From 73-13 sp035556075 (GTDB taxonomy: Bacteria; Actinomycetota; Actinomycetes; Actinomycetales; Microbacteriaceae), in contig DATMFQ010000015.1 in the NCBI GenBank assembly GCA_035556075.1, forward strand, positions 27,737-91,736: a stretch of 64,000 bases of DNA. The letters run 5' to 3'. The notes beneath the pieces were generated by a model, which was not told the DNA's origin, ran no database searches, and saw only the letters and a list, made by a program, of their open reading frames with translations. Of the stretch, positions 23,778 to 31,494 are shown piece by piece (positions within the stretch are counted from its first letter, which is position 1; every line of letters begins with the position of its first letter). Position numbers and translations under genes: made by a program.

Positions 23778-24572
23778 TCAGCGCAAGCGCCAGTACCCCG
23801 TGAAGTCGATCGCCGCCTTCGGCACGCCGACCTCCTGCACGAGGTGGCGTCGCCCGCCGCTGGCGAGCTGCTGCTCGCCCGCGACGAATGCGGAGACCGT
23901 CTCGCCGTCGAGGGCCAGCTGTCGCAGTGCCTCGAGCGCCGCAGCGCCGGGCCGGGCACCCGCCGTACGCACGAGCCACTGGACGCGCATGCCCTCCGGG
24001 GCATCAACCGGCTGCCGGTCGGCCTCGTCCGGGATCTCGATGATCGCGTCGCCGCGGCACTCGCGCGGGAGGTCCCGCAGGATGCCGAGCACCGCCGGCA
24101 TCGCCGACTCCTCCCCGACAAGGACCTCCCAGGTCGATCCCTCGACCGGCCGGTACCCGCAACCCTGGTCGATCAGCGCGACAGGGGCGCCGAGGGGGAG
24201 CCCCGCCGCCCAGGGCCCGGCGATCCCGTCGAGGCCGTGCACGACGACGTCGACGTCGAGCTCGCCGGTGGCCGCACGGTGCTCGCGGACCGTGTAGTTG
24301 CGGATGACCGGGCGCGTGGCTTTCGGCAGCGCGAGGTAATAGAGATAGCCCCGGAGGTCGAAGCGCTCGCTCAGCTGGTCGAACCGTGTCTCCTCGGACG
24401 CCGGCAGCGCGAGCCGGAACCACTGGTCGAACCCGAGCGAGCGCCAGTCGCGGAGGGCCTCGCTGCCGAGCGTGAGTCGGACGACGTGCGGTGAGATCCT
24501 CGTCGCACCGATCACCTCCGCCGTCACCAGCCCGGTCTCCGCGTGGCTGACCCGGGTGTTCGTCGCTACCAT
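23778..24572 (-). CDS. Siderophore-interacting protein (ferric-siderophore reductase, ViuB-like)
   Basis: A 264-residue flavoprotein-like reductase that releases iron from imported siderophores. It has the FAD-binding beta-barrel (SPHVVRLTLGSEALRDW, the RNYTVREHRAATGELDVDVV block typical of SIP) and a C-terminal NAD-binding lobe (VGEESAMPAVLGILRDLP, VSAFVAGEQQ, AAIDFTGYWRLR at the end). ATG 24572 begins MVATNTRVSH; the longer frame upstream runs through the promoter. An iron box is found 67-85 bases upstream, so the gene should be induced when iron is scarce. Confidence 0.93.
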   Translation of the reverse strand: MVATNTRVSHAETGLVTAEVIGATRISPHVVRLTLGSEALRDWRSLGFDQWFRLALPASEETRFDQLSERFDLRGYLYYLALPKATRPVIRNYTVREHRAATGELDVDVVVHGLDGIAGPWAAGLPLGAPVALIDQGCGYRPVEGSTWEVLVGEESAMPAVLGILRDLPRECRGDAIIEIPDEADRQPVDAPEGMRVQWLVRTAGARPGAAALEALRQLALDGETVSAFVAGEQQLASGGRRHLVQEVGVPKAAIDFTGYWRLR

Positions 24573-24638
24573 CGTCCGTTGCCCGTGCCTTCCCTGGCGG
24601 CACGCGTGCGATCCGAATGCCGAAGCGCCCCGAGAATA

Positions 24639-24657
24639 ATAGGTAAGCCTTACCTTA
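24639..24657 (-). promoter_or_regulatory. DtxR/IdeR-type iron box
   Basis: The near-palindromic 19-mer ATAGGTAAGCCTTACCTTA agrees with the DtxR/IdeR consensus TTAGGTTAGnCTAACCTAA at about 15 of 18 defined positions. It lies upstream of the siderophore-interacting gene, the expected target, in a locally AT-rich stretch. Known biology of IdeR makes Fe2+-dependent repression the likely function. Confidence 0.85.
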
Positions 24658-24693
24658 CAGCGAAATCGCGTTCGTCGCTGGAGCGGGGAGCGC

Positions 24694-25383
24694 CTAGCGT
24701 CCCCAGGCGCCAGCGGGCGCCGCATAGCTCGGGACCGCGCTCGTGTGCCAATGTGAGCCGCCGCCGTAGTAGCCCGTCGCCCAGCCGGAGCTGATGATCG
24801 CCGAGGCGACGGTGCTCGCGGAGGAGCCGCTGTCGCCGAGCGCGGCCGCGATGCCCGGGTAGAGGCCTCGATTGCGGATCGAATCCGCGGCGTAGTAGGC
24901 GGCCTCGTCGAGGCTCGCGTAGCTGCCGAGGTAGCTACCGGTGCTCGTGTACCAGCCGTTGTTGAGCGGGTTGTTGCGCAGCCACCAGGACTCTGGGTAG
25001 TTCTCCGCCCGCATCCACTGCGTGATCGCCGCGACCTTCGCGTCCGTGATCTCCCAGCCGCCGTAGTACAGCACGAGTCGGGCCCACGCGGCCTGGTCGC
25101 GGGAGGCGATGAGCGCCGTGATCTGGCGCGCCGGGCTCAGGTCGGAGGCGAGCGCATCGCGCTCGGCGATCTCCGCCGCCGTCGTGATCGATGCGAGGGC
25201 GAACGCCTGCCCGCCGGTCGACGCCGGCGATGTGGTGGGGTGCGGTGCGGACAGGCCCTGCACGGGCACGATCGCGATGGCGCCGATGAGCGCTGTGGCC
25301 CCGAGGATCGCGAGCACCGCCATCGGCCTCGGACGGCGCCCGAGTGCCGCGGCTGGTCGGGATCGGCCTGGCAGGTCACGCAT
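24694..25383 (-). CDS. Secreted protein with a C-terminal lysozyme-like/peptidoglycan-active domain
   Basis: The 229-residue protein has an N-terminal signal or anchor helix (MAVLAILGATALIGAIAIVP) and a mature C-terminal half containing WWLRNNPLNNGWYTSTGSYL, SYASLDEAAYYAADSIRNR, YPGIAAALG and IISSGWATGYYGGGSHWHT. NNPLNN with A...TA-type helices and SxWA.xxY is typical of phage- and actinobacterial lysozyme-like domains that act on cell wall. The exact enzymatic class cannot be confirmed. TAGTGT lies 15 bases before the ATG. A cell-wall role is inferred. Confidence 0.7.
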   Translation of the reverse strand: MRDLPGRSRPAAALGRRPRPMAVLAILGATALIGAIAIVPVQGLSAPHPTTSPASTGGQAFALASITTAAEIAERDALASDLSPARQITALIASRDQAAWARLVLYYGGWEITDAKVAAITQWMRAENYPESWWLRNNPLNNGWYTSTGSYLGSYASLDEAAYYAADSIRNRGLYPGIAAALGDSGSSASTVASAIISSGWATGYYGGGSHWHTSAVPSYAAPAGAWGR

Positions 25384-25458
25384 GATGCACGGTCGCCGAC
25401 ACTAGGCGGCGAGTCTGGACGCCGCCTGGAGGCCGGGGCCCCGGTGGGCGCGGGGACC

Positions 25459-25818
25459 TCAGAGGATGCCGCGCCACTCGCCGACCGTGATGAGCCCGAG
25501 CGCCAGGAGCGCGGCGACGGTCATCCCCGCCATGAGCCAGGCGAATGCGCGGTCCCGGCGCCGTGGTTCGCGCACGACGATCGCGACGACGAGCATTGCG
25601 AGGTAGCAGCCGCCGACGAGGACGATGCCCGTCCACGGCAGCAGGATCTGGAGCTGCAGCGTCCAGGCGAGCATGCCAATCGCGACCGCCGCGAGAATCG
25701 TCCCCGGGATGAGCCACCGGCGACGGTGCGGCGTGCGCAGCGCAGGCTGATTCCGCACGAGCGTCGGGTCGTCCTCCCCGCCGGATCGAGGACCGCCAGG
25801 GTGCTGGTCGAAGGTCAT
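25459..25818 (-). CDS. Small three-helix membrane protein
   Basis: A 119-residue protein with three hydrophobic helices (LIPGTILAAVAIGMLAWTL, LLPWTGIVLVGGCYLAMLVV, AWLMAGMTVAALLALGLITV) after a charged N-terminus. No known family recognised. GAGGAGGCGATC is a strong ribosome site before ATG 25818. It is divergent from sufS, with 163 bp between. Confidence 0.7.
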   Translation of the reverse strand: MTFDQHPGGPRSGGEDDPTLVRNQPALRTPHRRRWLIPGTILAAVAIGMLAWTLQLQILLPWTGIVLVGGCYLAMLVVAIVVREPRRRDRAFAWLMAGMTVAALLALGLITVGEWRGIL

Positions 25819-25981
25819 GATCGCCTCCTCAGGTCACGCCCTCCAGTGTGCCCCCGAAGCGATCCCGCACCAACCTGCTTGACAGCGCGCCGAAGCCCTG
25901 ATCGACGATCCCGGAACAACTCACGGCTCGGCGTGGTTGACTCGAAGCGGGCCACGATCCGGCCCAGTGAAGGAGCACCGC

Positions 25982-27280
25982 ATGACCGTGATCGCACCAG
26001 CCGAGTTCACTGCGGCAGAGCTCACGGCCATCCGGGCGGACTTCCCGATCCTCGCCGAGCACGTCCACGGGCACCCGCTCAACTACCTCGACTCGGGCGC
26101 GACCGCACAGCGCCCCCGCCAGGTGCTCGACGCCGAGCTGACGTACCTCGAGCGGCGCAACGCCGCCGTCCACCGCGGTGCGCACACCCTCGCGGCGGAA
26201 GCGACCGAAGAATTCGAGTCGGCGCGGGAGCGCGTCGCCGCATTCATCGGTGCTCGATCCGACGAGCTCATCTGGACCTCGAATGCGACGGAGGCGATCA
26301 ACCTCGTCGCCTACTCGATCGGCAATGCGTCCGCCGGACTCGGTGGGCACGCCGCCGAGCGGCTCCGGATCGGTCCCGGCGACGAGATCCTCACGACCGA
26401 GCTCGAGCACCACGCCAACCTCATCCCGTGGCAGGAGCTCGCGGCGCGCACCGGCGCGACCCTGCGCATTCTGCCAATCGACGACGAGGGGGCGCTGCGG
26501 CTCGACCTCCTCGATGGGCTCGTGACCGAGCGGACCCGGATCGTCGCCGCCACGCACGTGTCGAATGTGCTCGGTACCGTGCAGCCGGTGGCCGAGCTCA
26601 CCGCGCGGGCCCACGCCGTCGGCGCGCTTGTCGTCCTCGATGCCTGCCAGTCCGTGCCGCACCTCCCGGTCGACGTCCGTGCGCTCGGGGTTGATTTCGC
26701 CGCATTCAGCGGGCACAAGATGCTCGGGCCCACCGGGGTCGGCGCGCTCTACGGCCGACGCGAGCTCCTCGAGGTGATGCCGCCATTCCTCACTGGCGGG
26801 TCGATGATCACGACCGTCACGCTCGAGCGCGCCGAGTACCTGCCGCCGCCGCAGCGCTTCGAGGCCGGGACGCAGCGCGTCAGTCAGGCCATCGCGCTCG
26901 GCGCCGCGGTCGACTACCTCCAGGCGGTCGGCATGGACCGCGTCGCCGAGCACGAGGCCGCCCTCGGGCAGCGGCTTGTCGACGGCCTCGCCGAGATCGA
27001 CGGCGTCCGCATCCTCGGACCCGGACCCGGTGTCGAGCGCGTCGGCCTCGCCGCGATCGACGTGCCCGGCATCCACGCGCACGACCTTGGGCAATACCTC
27101 GACGGACTCGGCATTGCGATCCGCGTCGGGCACCACTGCGCGCAGCCGCTCCACCGTCGCCTGGGCATCACCGCGTCGACGCGGGCGAGCGCCTACCTCT
27201 ACACGACCCCCGAGGAGATCGACGCGTATCTGGCGGCGCTCCCCGAGGCGATTGCGTACTTCCGCGGATTGGGGGCCTGA
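25982..27280 (+). CDS. sufS: Cysteine desulfurase, SufS type
   Basis: The 432-residue PLP enzyme mobilises sulfur from cysteine for Fe-S cluster assembly. The Schiff-base lysine is in FSGHKMLGPTGVGALYG, and the persulfide cysteine sits in the short RVGHHCAQPL loop of the group II (SufS/CsdA) class. The N-terminal LNYLDSGATAQRP and NAAVHRGAHTL blocks also match SufS. AAGGAG lies seven bases before ATG 25982. The next gene, sufU, overlaps by one base, so they form a unit. sufBCD are not in the window. Confidence 0.96.
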   Translation: MTVIAPAEFTAAELTAIRADFPILAEHVHGHPLNYLDSGATAQRPRQVLDAELTYLERRNAAVHRGAHTLAAEATEEFESARERVAAFIGARSDELIWTSNATEAINLVAYSIGNASAGLGGHAAERLRIGPGDEILTTELEHHANLIPWQELAARTGATLRILPIDDEGALRLDLLDGLVTERTRIVAATHVSNVLGTVQPVAELTARAHAVGALVVLDACQSVPHLPVDVRALGVDFAAFSGHKMLGPTGVGALYGRRELLEVMPPFLTGGSMITTVTLERAEYLPPPQRFEAGTQRVSQAIALGAAVDYLQAVGMDRVAEHEAALGQRLVDGLAEIDGVRILGPGPGVERVGLAAIDVPGIHAHDLGQYLDGLGIAIRVGHHCAQPLHRRLGITASTRASAYLYTTPEEIDAYLAALPEAIAYFRGLGA

Positions 27281-27711
27281 TGGCCGAGCTCGACAGCCTG
27301 TACCAGGACATCATCGTTGACCATGTGAAGCGGCCCCGGCGCCGCGGGCTCGAGGCGGACGCGAGTGTCGAATCCCACCAGCTCAACCCGACGTGCGGCG
27401 ACGAGATCACTCTCCAGCTCATGCTCGACGGCGATACCGTCACGGGCGCCGCGTGGGCCGGCAAGGGCTGCATGATCTCGCAGTCCTCCGCCTCGATCCT
27501 CGCGGAGCAGCTGCCCGGGCTCACGGTGGACGAGGTGATGACTCGTGTCGAGTCCTTCCGGGAGAGCATGCGCTCCCGGGGCGAGGTCCCCGTCGACGAG
27601 GACCTGCTCGGTGATGCCGTCGCGCTCGAGGGCGCGGCGAAGTATGTCGCGCGCGTCAAGTGCGCGATGCTCGCCTGGGTCGCCGCCGAGGACGCCCTCG
27701 CCCACCGCTAG
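27280..27711 (+). CDS. sufU: Zinc-dependent sulfurtransferase SufU
   Basis: The 143-residue protein receives persulfide from SufS and passes it to the SufBCD scaffold. Zinc-ligand cysteines are visible: NPTCGDEITL, GKGCMISQSSASI and RVKCAMLAW, together with the SufU-specific insertion LGDAVALEGAAKY. ATG 27280 shares a base with the sufS stop (TGATG), typical of tight co-translation. It resembles Bacillus and mycobacterial SufU rather than IscU. Confidence 0.95.
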   Translation: MAELDSLYQDIIVDHVKRPRRRGLEADASVESHQLNPTCGDEITLQLMLDGDTVTGAAWAGKGCMISQSSASILAEQLPGLTVDEVMTRVESFRESMRSRGEVPVDEDLLGDAVALEGAAKYVARVKCAMLAWVAAEDALAHR

Positions 27712-27720
27712 CCTGGGGGC

Positions 27721-28647
27721 GTGCAGCGTCGCCTCGTGGTCGCGATCAACCCGAACGCGTCGTTCGGGCGGGCGAGCGACGCGGGCCCCCGCACCGTCGA
27801 GCTGCTGCGGGCCGCCGGTCACGAGGTGCGGCCACTCGTCGCACCGTCCTACGCGCTGCTGCTGGAACGCGCCCAGGAGGCGATTGCGGACGCGCCCGAC
27901 GCATTCGTCGTCGTCGGGGGCGACGGCATGGTGCACCTCGGCGTCGCCGCGCTCGACGGCACGGACATCCCGCTCGGGCTCATCCCGGTCGGCACCGGCA
28001 ACGACGCCGCGCTCGGCTTCGACATCCCGCAGCACCGGGTCGATGACGCGGTCGTCCTCCTGCTCGCGGCGCTCGAGCGTGGCGGCATCCGCGTCGACAC
28101 CGGCCTCGCGACCTGGACGGAGGACGGGGTGCGCCACCGGCGGCGCTTCCTCGGCGCGGTCTCCTGCGGCTTCGATGCGATCGTCAACGAGCGCGCCAAC
28201 GCGATGCGGTGGCCCAAGGGGGCGAGCCGGTACACGATCGCCCTGACGCGGGAGCTCGCACGACTCCGCCCGATCCGGTATCGCGTCGAGTGGGACGGGG
28301 GTGTCATCGAGCAGGCGGGGGCGTTGGTGTCGGTCGCGAACAACCGCTCGATCGGCGGCGGCATGCGTATCGTCCCCGAGGCGTCGATGACGGACGGTCT
28401 CCTCGACCTCTTCCTCGTCGAGGATCTCGGTCGCATCGCATTCCTCCGGCTGTACCCGCTCGTCTTCAGCGGGCGGCACGTCAGCGACCCGCGGGTCACG
28501 ATCCTGCGGACCCGCCGTGCGCGCGTCGAGGCGGCCGGGGTCGTCGCCTATGCCGACGGGGAGCGGCTCGGCCCGCTGCCGATCGACGTTGAGATCGAGC
28601 CGGGGTCGTTGCGGGTCCTGGCGGCGGGCGGGCCGGGGCATCCCTGA
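27721..28647 (+). CDS. Diacylglycerol kinase family lipid kinase
   Basis: A 308-residue DAGK-type lipid kinase; the nucleotide signature VVVGGDGMVHLGV and the GTGND segment (IPVGTGNDAALG) are intact. Such enzymes phosphorylate diacylglycerol or similar lipids to recycle membrane precursors. The C-terminal domain carries ANNRSIGGGMRIVPEAS and TDGLLDLFLVEDL. GTG 27721 is preceded by TAGCCT six bases upstream. It ends in an unusual region of inverted repeats facing a convergent lipoprotein gene. Confidence 0.9.
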   Translation: MQRRLVVAINPNASFGRASDAGPRTVELLRAAGHEVRPLVAPSYALLLERAQEAIADAPDAFVVVGGDGMVHLGVAALDGTDIPLGLIPVGTGNDAALGFDIPQHRVDDAVVLLLAALERGGIRVDTGLATWTEDGVRHRRRFLGAVSCGFDAIVNERANAMRWPKGASRYTIALTRELARLRPIRYRVEWDGGVIEQAGALVSVANNRSIGGGMRIVPEASMTDGLLDLFLVEDLGRIAFLRLYPLVFSGRHVSDPRVTILRTRRARVEAAGVVAYADGERLGPLPIDVEIEPGSLRVLAAGGPGHP

Positions 28648-28648
28648 C

Positions 28649-28721
28649 GTACTGAGGAATGCGCGAAGTAGGCCCCGATGGCCGCGTCAGCTCAGTACTT
28701 GGTGCGTTCCTCCGTACTTCG
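28649..28721 (+). terminator. Complex inverted-repeat region between convergent genes
   Basis: GTACTGAG (28649-28656) is perfectly complementary to CTCAGTAC (28691-28698), and CGAAGTA (28664-28670) to TACTTCG (28715-28721). The 20-mer at 28651-28670, which carries GAATGCG, is 16/20 complementary to 28696-28715. Several folds compete. It probably ends transcription from both sides; no T-tract is seen. Confidence 0.55.
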
Positions 28722-28740
28722 TGCTCGACGGATGCGGCCG

Positions 28741-29241
28741 CTATAGCTTTTGCTGCGCCGCGATGCAGGTGTAGAGCTTCGTGGTGCGCTCGCCGATCTT
28801 CTCCTGCCGCACGAGGAACTCCTGATCGGTGCGGACGCCCTCGGGCGCCGCCGCCGCCCAGTCGGCGAACGGGTCGGCGCATTGCGTGCTGATGGCGACG
28901 TCGAGACCGAGCGTCTTCTCGTCGACGAGGTCGACCTCGCCCTGGCCGATCACCTCGAAGATGTGGTCGTCGGTGCACGGCTTGATGATGACGCGCGTCG
29001 GGTCATCGGTCTCGCCGGGATCGTCGGCGTGCGGGAACTCGAAGTCGAAGCAGTCACCGACGACGAGATACTTGGTGTGCGCCGCCACGGGCGCCGTCAC
29101 GGAGCCCGACGCACCCCGGTCCGGACCGAAAGTGTCGGGGAACTGCTCATGCAGGAATGTGTTGAGCTGGGTGCAGCCGCTGAGGCTGAGGATGACGGCG
29201 ATCGCCGCCGCGGCGGTGAGTGTGGCACGGGCCAAAGGCAT
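28741..29241 (-). CDS. Septum-formation-like lipoprotein
   Basis: A 166-residue lipoprotein with a signal peptide ending in the lipobox LSGC (about residue 22) and a septum_form-like domain: VVGDCFDFEFP, a central VIIKPCTDDHIFEVIGQGEVD (C..DH..EV) and later ISTQCADPFADW, TKLYTCIAAQQKL. This Gd-C...C..pH.fEV pattern is typical of actinobacterial septum-formation or DUF4190-associated lipoproteins. ATG 29241 is preferred for the GGGGGGA ribosome site. Convergent with the lipid-kinase gene. Confidence 0.82.
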   Translation of the reverse strand: MPLARATLTAAAAIAVILSLSGCTQLNTFLHEQFPDTFGPDRGASGSVTAPVAAHTKYLVVGDCFDFEFPHADDPGETDDPTRVIIKPCTDDHIFEVIGQGEVDLVDEKTLGLDVAISTQCADPFADWAAAAPEGVRTDQEFLVRQEKIGERTTKLYTCIAAQQKL

Positions 29242-29286
29242 GGTCCCCCCGGAGTGCTGCTGTGATCTCGGCGCCGGAAGTTCGGC

Positions 29287-29292
29287 TATACT
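29287..29292 (+). promoter_or_regulatory. -10 box TATACT of tRNA-Glu
   Basis: TATACT ends 15 bases before the tRNA 5' end, about right for a short leader. No clear -35 is visible. Confidence 0.55.
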
Positions 29293-29307
29293 CGACGAGT
29301 TGTTTGC

Positions 29308-29383
29308 GGCCCCATCGTATAGCGGCCTAGTACGTCGCCCTCTCACGGCGGTAACGCGGGTTCGAATCCCGCTGGGGTCACCA
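29308..29383 (+). tRNA. tRNA-Glu (anticodon CUC)
   Basis: Acceptor GGCCCCA pairs with TGGGGTC (one G-U), the anticodon stem TCGCC/GGCGG holds loop CTCTCAC with CTC at 34-36, and the T arm is CGGGTTCGAATCCCG. Discriminator A; CCA is encoded (29381-29383). A perfect hairpin terminator follows at once. Confidence 0.95.
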
Positions 29384-29390
29384 ACGCAGT

Positions 29391-29418
29391 GAAGCCCCCG
29401 GTTTCCACCGGGGGCTTC
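29391..29418 (+). terminator. Perfect hairpin terminator after tRNA-Glu
   Basis: GAAGCCCCCGGT (29391-29402) pairs perfectly with ACCGGGGGCTTC (29407-29418) around a TTCC loop. The 12-bp GC-rich stem stands 8 bases after the tRNA; only a short weak T-run follows. Confidence 0.8.
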
Positions 29419-29496
29419 CGTCATTCCTGGGGAGGAGTGCACCCAGTCGTGGGCCTCACCCGCCCACCGCCGCGCGATGGCCGGTTAGGATGGTCG

Positions 29497-29611
29497 CCGC
29501 GAAGGGGAGTATCCCGATTCGTTCACCTCGTCAGGACGGTCGCCGCAATCGGTGGCCCGGGGGAGCGGCGCCAGACCATACTGGGCTGGCGTGGGAGAGA
29601 CGTTCGAGTCC
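29497..29611 (+). ncRNA. yybP-ykoY (Mn2+) riboswitch
   Basis: The leader of the TerC gene carries the conserved elements of this class: CGCGAAGGGGAGTATCCC (the GGGGAGUA core), CTCGTCAGGACGGTCGCC, and the 3' part GGCTGGCGTGGGAGAGACG ending in TTCG, which pairs with the 5' CGAA to close P1. yybP-ykoY RNAs sense Mn2+ and often precede TerC/MntP-type genes. The GTG start is 24 bases after the 3' end. A covariance-model search was not possible; the core match is strong by eye. Confidence 0.83.
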
Positions 29612-29634
29612 AATCCCGTCCCCGAAAGGCATCT

Positions 29635-30633
29635 GTGGAGATCCCCCTCTGGTTTGAGATCACCTCGCTCATCGTCCTGACCCTCATCCTCACGGCCGAC
29701 GTCGTCATCGCCTACCGCCGCCCGCACATCCCGTCGACGCGCGAGTCGTCGCTGTGGGTCGTGTTCTACGTGACGCTCGCGCTCATCTTCGCGGGGCTCA
29801 TGTGGTGGATGGGCGACGCCGAGCACGCGGGGCAGTTCGTCGCCGGCTGGCTCACCGAGTACTCGCTGTCGATTGACAACCTGTTCGTCTTCCTCATCAT
29901 CATGAACCGCTTCGCGGTGCCGAGGAAGCACCAGCAGGAGCTGCTCATGGTCGGCATCATCATCGCCCTCGTGCTCCGCGGCATCTTCATCGTCATCGGT
30001 GCGCAGATCATCGAGCACTGGACCTGGGTCTTCTATCTCTTCGGCGCATTCCTCATCTACACCGCGTGGAACCAGGCCTTCACGGGGCACGAGGACGAGG
30101 AGGCGAAGGAGAACAAGCTCATCGGTCTCCTCCGCAAGCGCATCCCGTTCACCGAGGTGTACGACGGCGCGAAGTTCAAGACGACGCTGGAGGGGCGTCG
30201 GGTCTTCACGCCGGTGCTCATCGTCATCATCTCGCTCGGCATCACCGATCTCATTTTCGCGCTCGACTCGATCCCCGCGATTTTCGGCATCACGACGAAT
30301 GCGTTCCTCGTGTTCACGGCGAACGTGTTCGCCCTGATGGGCCTGCGTCAGCTGTACTTCCTGCTCGGCGATCTTGTCGACAAGCTGCAGTACCTCAAGT
30401 ACGGCATTGCGGCGATCCTCGCCTTCATCGGGGTGAAGCTCGTGCTCCACGCGATGCATGCGAACGAGCTCCCATTCATCAATGGTGGCAAGGGCATCGA
30501 GTGGGCGCCGGAGATCTCGACGTGGGCCTCCCTCGCCTTCATCATCGGGGCGATGCTCATCGCCGTCGTGGCCTCGCTGATTAAGATGCGAGTTGATCGT
30601 GCGCGCGAGCGCGCGAATGAGGTGAAGGGGTGA
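29635..30633 (+). CDS. TerC-family integral membrane protein (likely Mn2+ exporter)
   Basis: A 332-residue TerC protein: about eight membrane helices with the conserved DVVIAYRRPH, WLTEYSLSIDNLFVFLIIMN, RGIFIVIGAQII and the metal-site TDLIFALDSIPAIFGIT. TerC proteins in Bacillus export manganese and are controlled by yybP-ykoY riboswitches, and this gene has such a leader, so Mn2+ efflux is the favoured role over tellurite resistance. GTG 29635 follows GAAAGG. The FHA gene starts four bases after the stop. Confidence 0.92.
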   Translation: MEIPLWFEITSLIVLTLILTADVVIAYRRPHIPSTRESSLWVVFYVTLALIFAGLMWWMGDAEHAGQFVAGWLTEYSLSIDNLFVFLIIMNRFAVPRKHQQELLMVGIIIALVLRGIFIVIGAQIIEHWTWVFYLFGAFLIYTAWNQAFTGHEDEEAKENKLIGLLRKRIPFTEVYDGAKFKTTLEGRRVFTPVLIVIISLGITDLIFALDSIPAIFGITTNAFLVFTANVFALMGLRQLYFLLGDLVDKLQYLKYGIAAILAFIGVKLVLHAMHANELPFINGGKGIEWAPEISTWASLAFIIGAMLIAVVASLIKMRVDRARERANEVKG

Positions 30634-30636
30634 GTG

Positions 30637-31293
30637 ATGCCGGACGGCGAGCCGCCTGTGATCCCGGTCCCACCCGGACCGGTCGACCCGCCGCCCGCGG
30701 CTGACGCGGCACCGCCAGAGGTCGTCGCGGCACCGAGCGTCGGCCTCCCCGTCCCGCCCGGTGCGCCGCCCGGGTACCGCGGCTATGGGGTGACGGCACC
30801 ACCGGCCGTGTCGCCGGCCGAGCGACCGACTGACTCGGCGCCGCCGGCCGTGTCGCCGTTCGAGCCGCCGCCCGCATTCGTGCCAGGCCCTGCCCCTGAG
30901 CCGTCGGGCGTGACCGACTCCGTCACGGTCGCGGCCTCCGGGGCACCGGCGGAGGAGCCGCGCGACTGGCTGCTGCGGCTCCCCGACGGCCGCGGACTGC
31001 CCGTCGACCAGATGCTCCTGCTCGGGCGCAACCCTGATCCGGCACTCGGCCCGCCCGGTGCGCGGACCGTGTCGCTCGACGACCCCGCGCGGACCGTGTC
31101 GCGCACGCACCTCGTCGTCGGCCCCTCCGGCCCCGGTGAGCTCCTCGCCCGCAATGTCTCGACGGTTAATGCACTCGTGGTCACGGCAGCGGACGGTGTC
31201 GAATTCAAGATTCAGCCGGGTGGCTCGGTCGTGCTCGTCGATGCGGCGCGCGTGCTCGTCGGCGCGTACCCCATCGCGCTGGAGCCGGTGTGA
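30637..31293 (+). CDS. FHA-domain protein with a long Pro/Ala-rich N-terminus
   Basis: A 218-residue protein. Residues 1-110 are disordered (PPVIPVPPGPVDPP and similar). The C-terminus is a forkhead-associated domain that binds phosphothreonine: LLGRNPDPALGPPGARTVSL, SRTHLVVGPSGPGELLARNV (R, S and H positions) and GSVVLVDAARVLVGAYPIAL. It is probably an adaptor in Ser/Thr kinase signalling. The gene lies three bases after terC and before the leucine leader; the physical link to terC may be co-transcription. ATG 30637 is chosen for GAAGGGG; GTG 30634 is possible. Confidence 0.85.
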   Translation: MPDGEPPVIPVPPGPVDPPPAADAAPPEVVAAPSVGLPVPPGAPPGYRGYGVTAPPAVSPAERPTDSAPPAVSPFEPPPAFVPGPAPEPSGVTDSVTVAASGAPAEEPRDWLLRLPDGRGLPVDQMLLLGRNPDPALGPPGARTVSLDDPARTVSRTHLVVGPSGPGELLARNVSTVNALVVTAADGVEFKIQPGGSVVLVDAARVLVGAYPIALEPV

Positions 31294-31334
31294 GGGGCGC
31301 AGCCCGTCCCCAGCACCTCGGCGAGTGTCGATGC

Positions 31335-31340
31335 TAGAAT
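31335..31340 (+). promoter_or_regulatory. -10 box TAGAAT of the leuCD transcript
   Basis: TAGAAT ends six bases before the GTG of the leader peptide, so transcription is expected to start at that G and the leader to be translated without a ribosome site. Confidence 0.7.
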
Positions 31341-31346
31341 CTCGGG

Positions 31347-31394
31347 GTGTTCTTCTCCGCGCTTCAGCTCCTTCCGAGCCGCGGCGAGGCCTGA
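31347..31394 (+). CDS. leuL: Leucine attenuator leader peptide
   Basis: A 15-codon frame begins at GTG 31347 and reads MFFSALQLLPSRGEA. It has three leucines in four codons (CTT CAG CTC CTT), using two CTT codons that are rare at this GC content. It is the first possible start after TAGAAT and ends before competing hairpins upstream of leuC. Known leu leaders in actinobacteria work by ribosome stalling at Leu codons when charged tRNA-Leu is scarce, and this matches. Confidence 0.75.
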   Translation: MFFSALQLLPSRGEA

Positions 31395-31463
31395 TCCCCA
31401 TCCGGCTGCCTCGTCGCGGTGGCCCTCGCGCGCCGGGTGATCCCGCATCGCATTCGGGAATCA
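31379..31463 (+). promoter_or_regulatory. Leucine attenuator with mutually exclusive hairpins
   Basis: CCGCGGCGAGGC (31379-31390, over the end of the leader peptide) pairs with GCCTCGTCGCGG (31408-31419) through 12 bp with one G-U. CATCCGGC (31399-31406), inside that loop, pairs with GCCGGGTG (31432-31439). The two cannot form at once, as expected for an attenuator controlled by where the ribosome stops. A third hairpin TGATCCCG/CGGGAATCA lies at 31438-31463. Confidence 0.6.
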
Positions 31464-31488
31464 ACCATAGGAATCAAGCCAAGGAATC
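31457..31488 (+). repeat. Three GGAATC repeats with 13-nt period before leuC
   Basis: GGAATC occurs at 31457, 31470 and 31483, exactly 13 nt apart; the first two copies continue as GGAATCAA. The last copy overlaps the AAGGAA ribosome site of leuC. It is too short to judge function; it might tune initiation or bind a regulator. Confidence 0.5.
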
Positions 31489-31494
31489 GCAGTC

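Noticed and set aside
24615..24621. GAATGCC and GAATGCT variants as members of the heptamer family
   Set aside because: They lack the seventh base and are too common to count; only exact GAATGCG/CGCATTC were used in the estimate.
29635..30633. Tellurite-resistance function for TerC
   Set aside because: The riboswitch context favours manganese export; no other ter genes are nearby.
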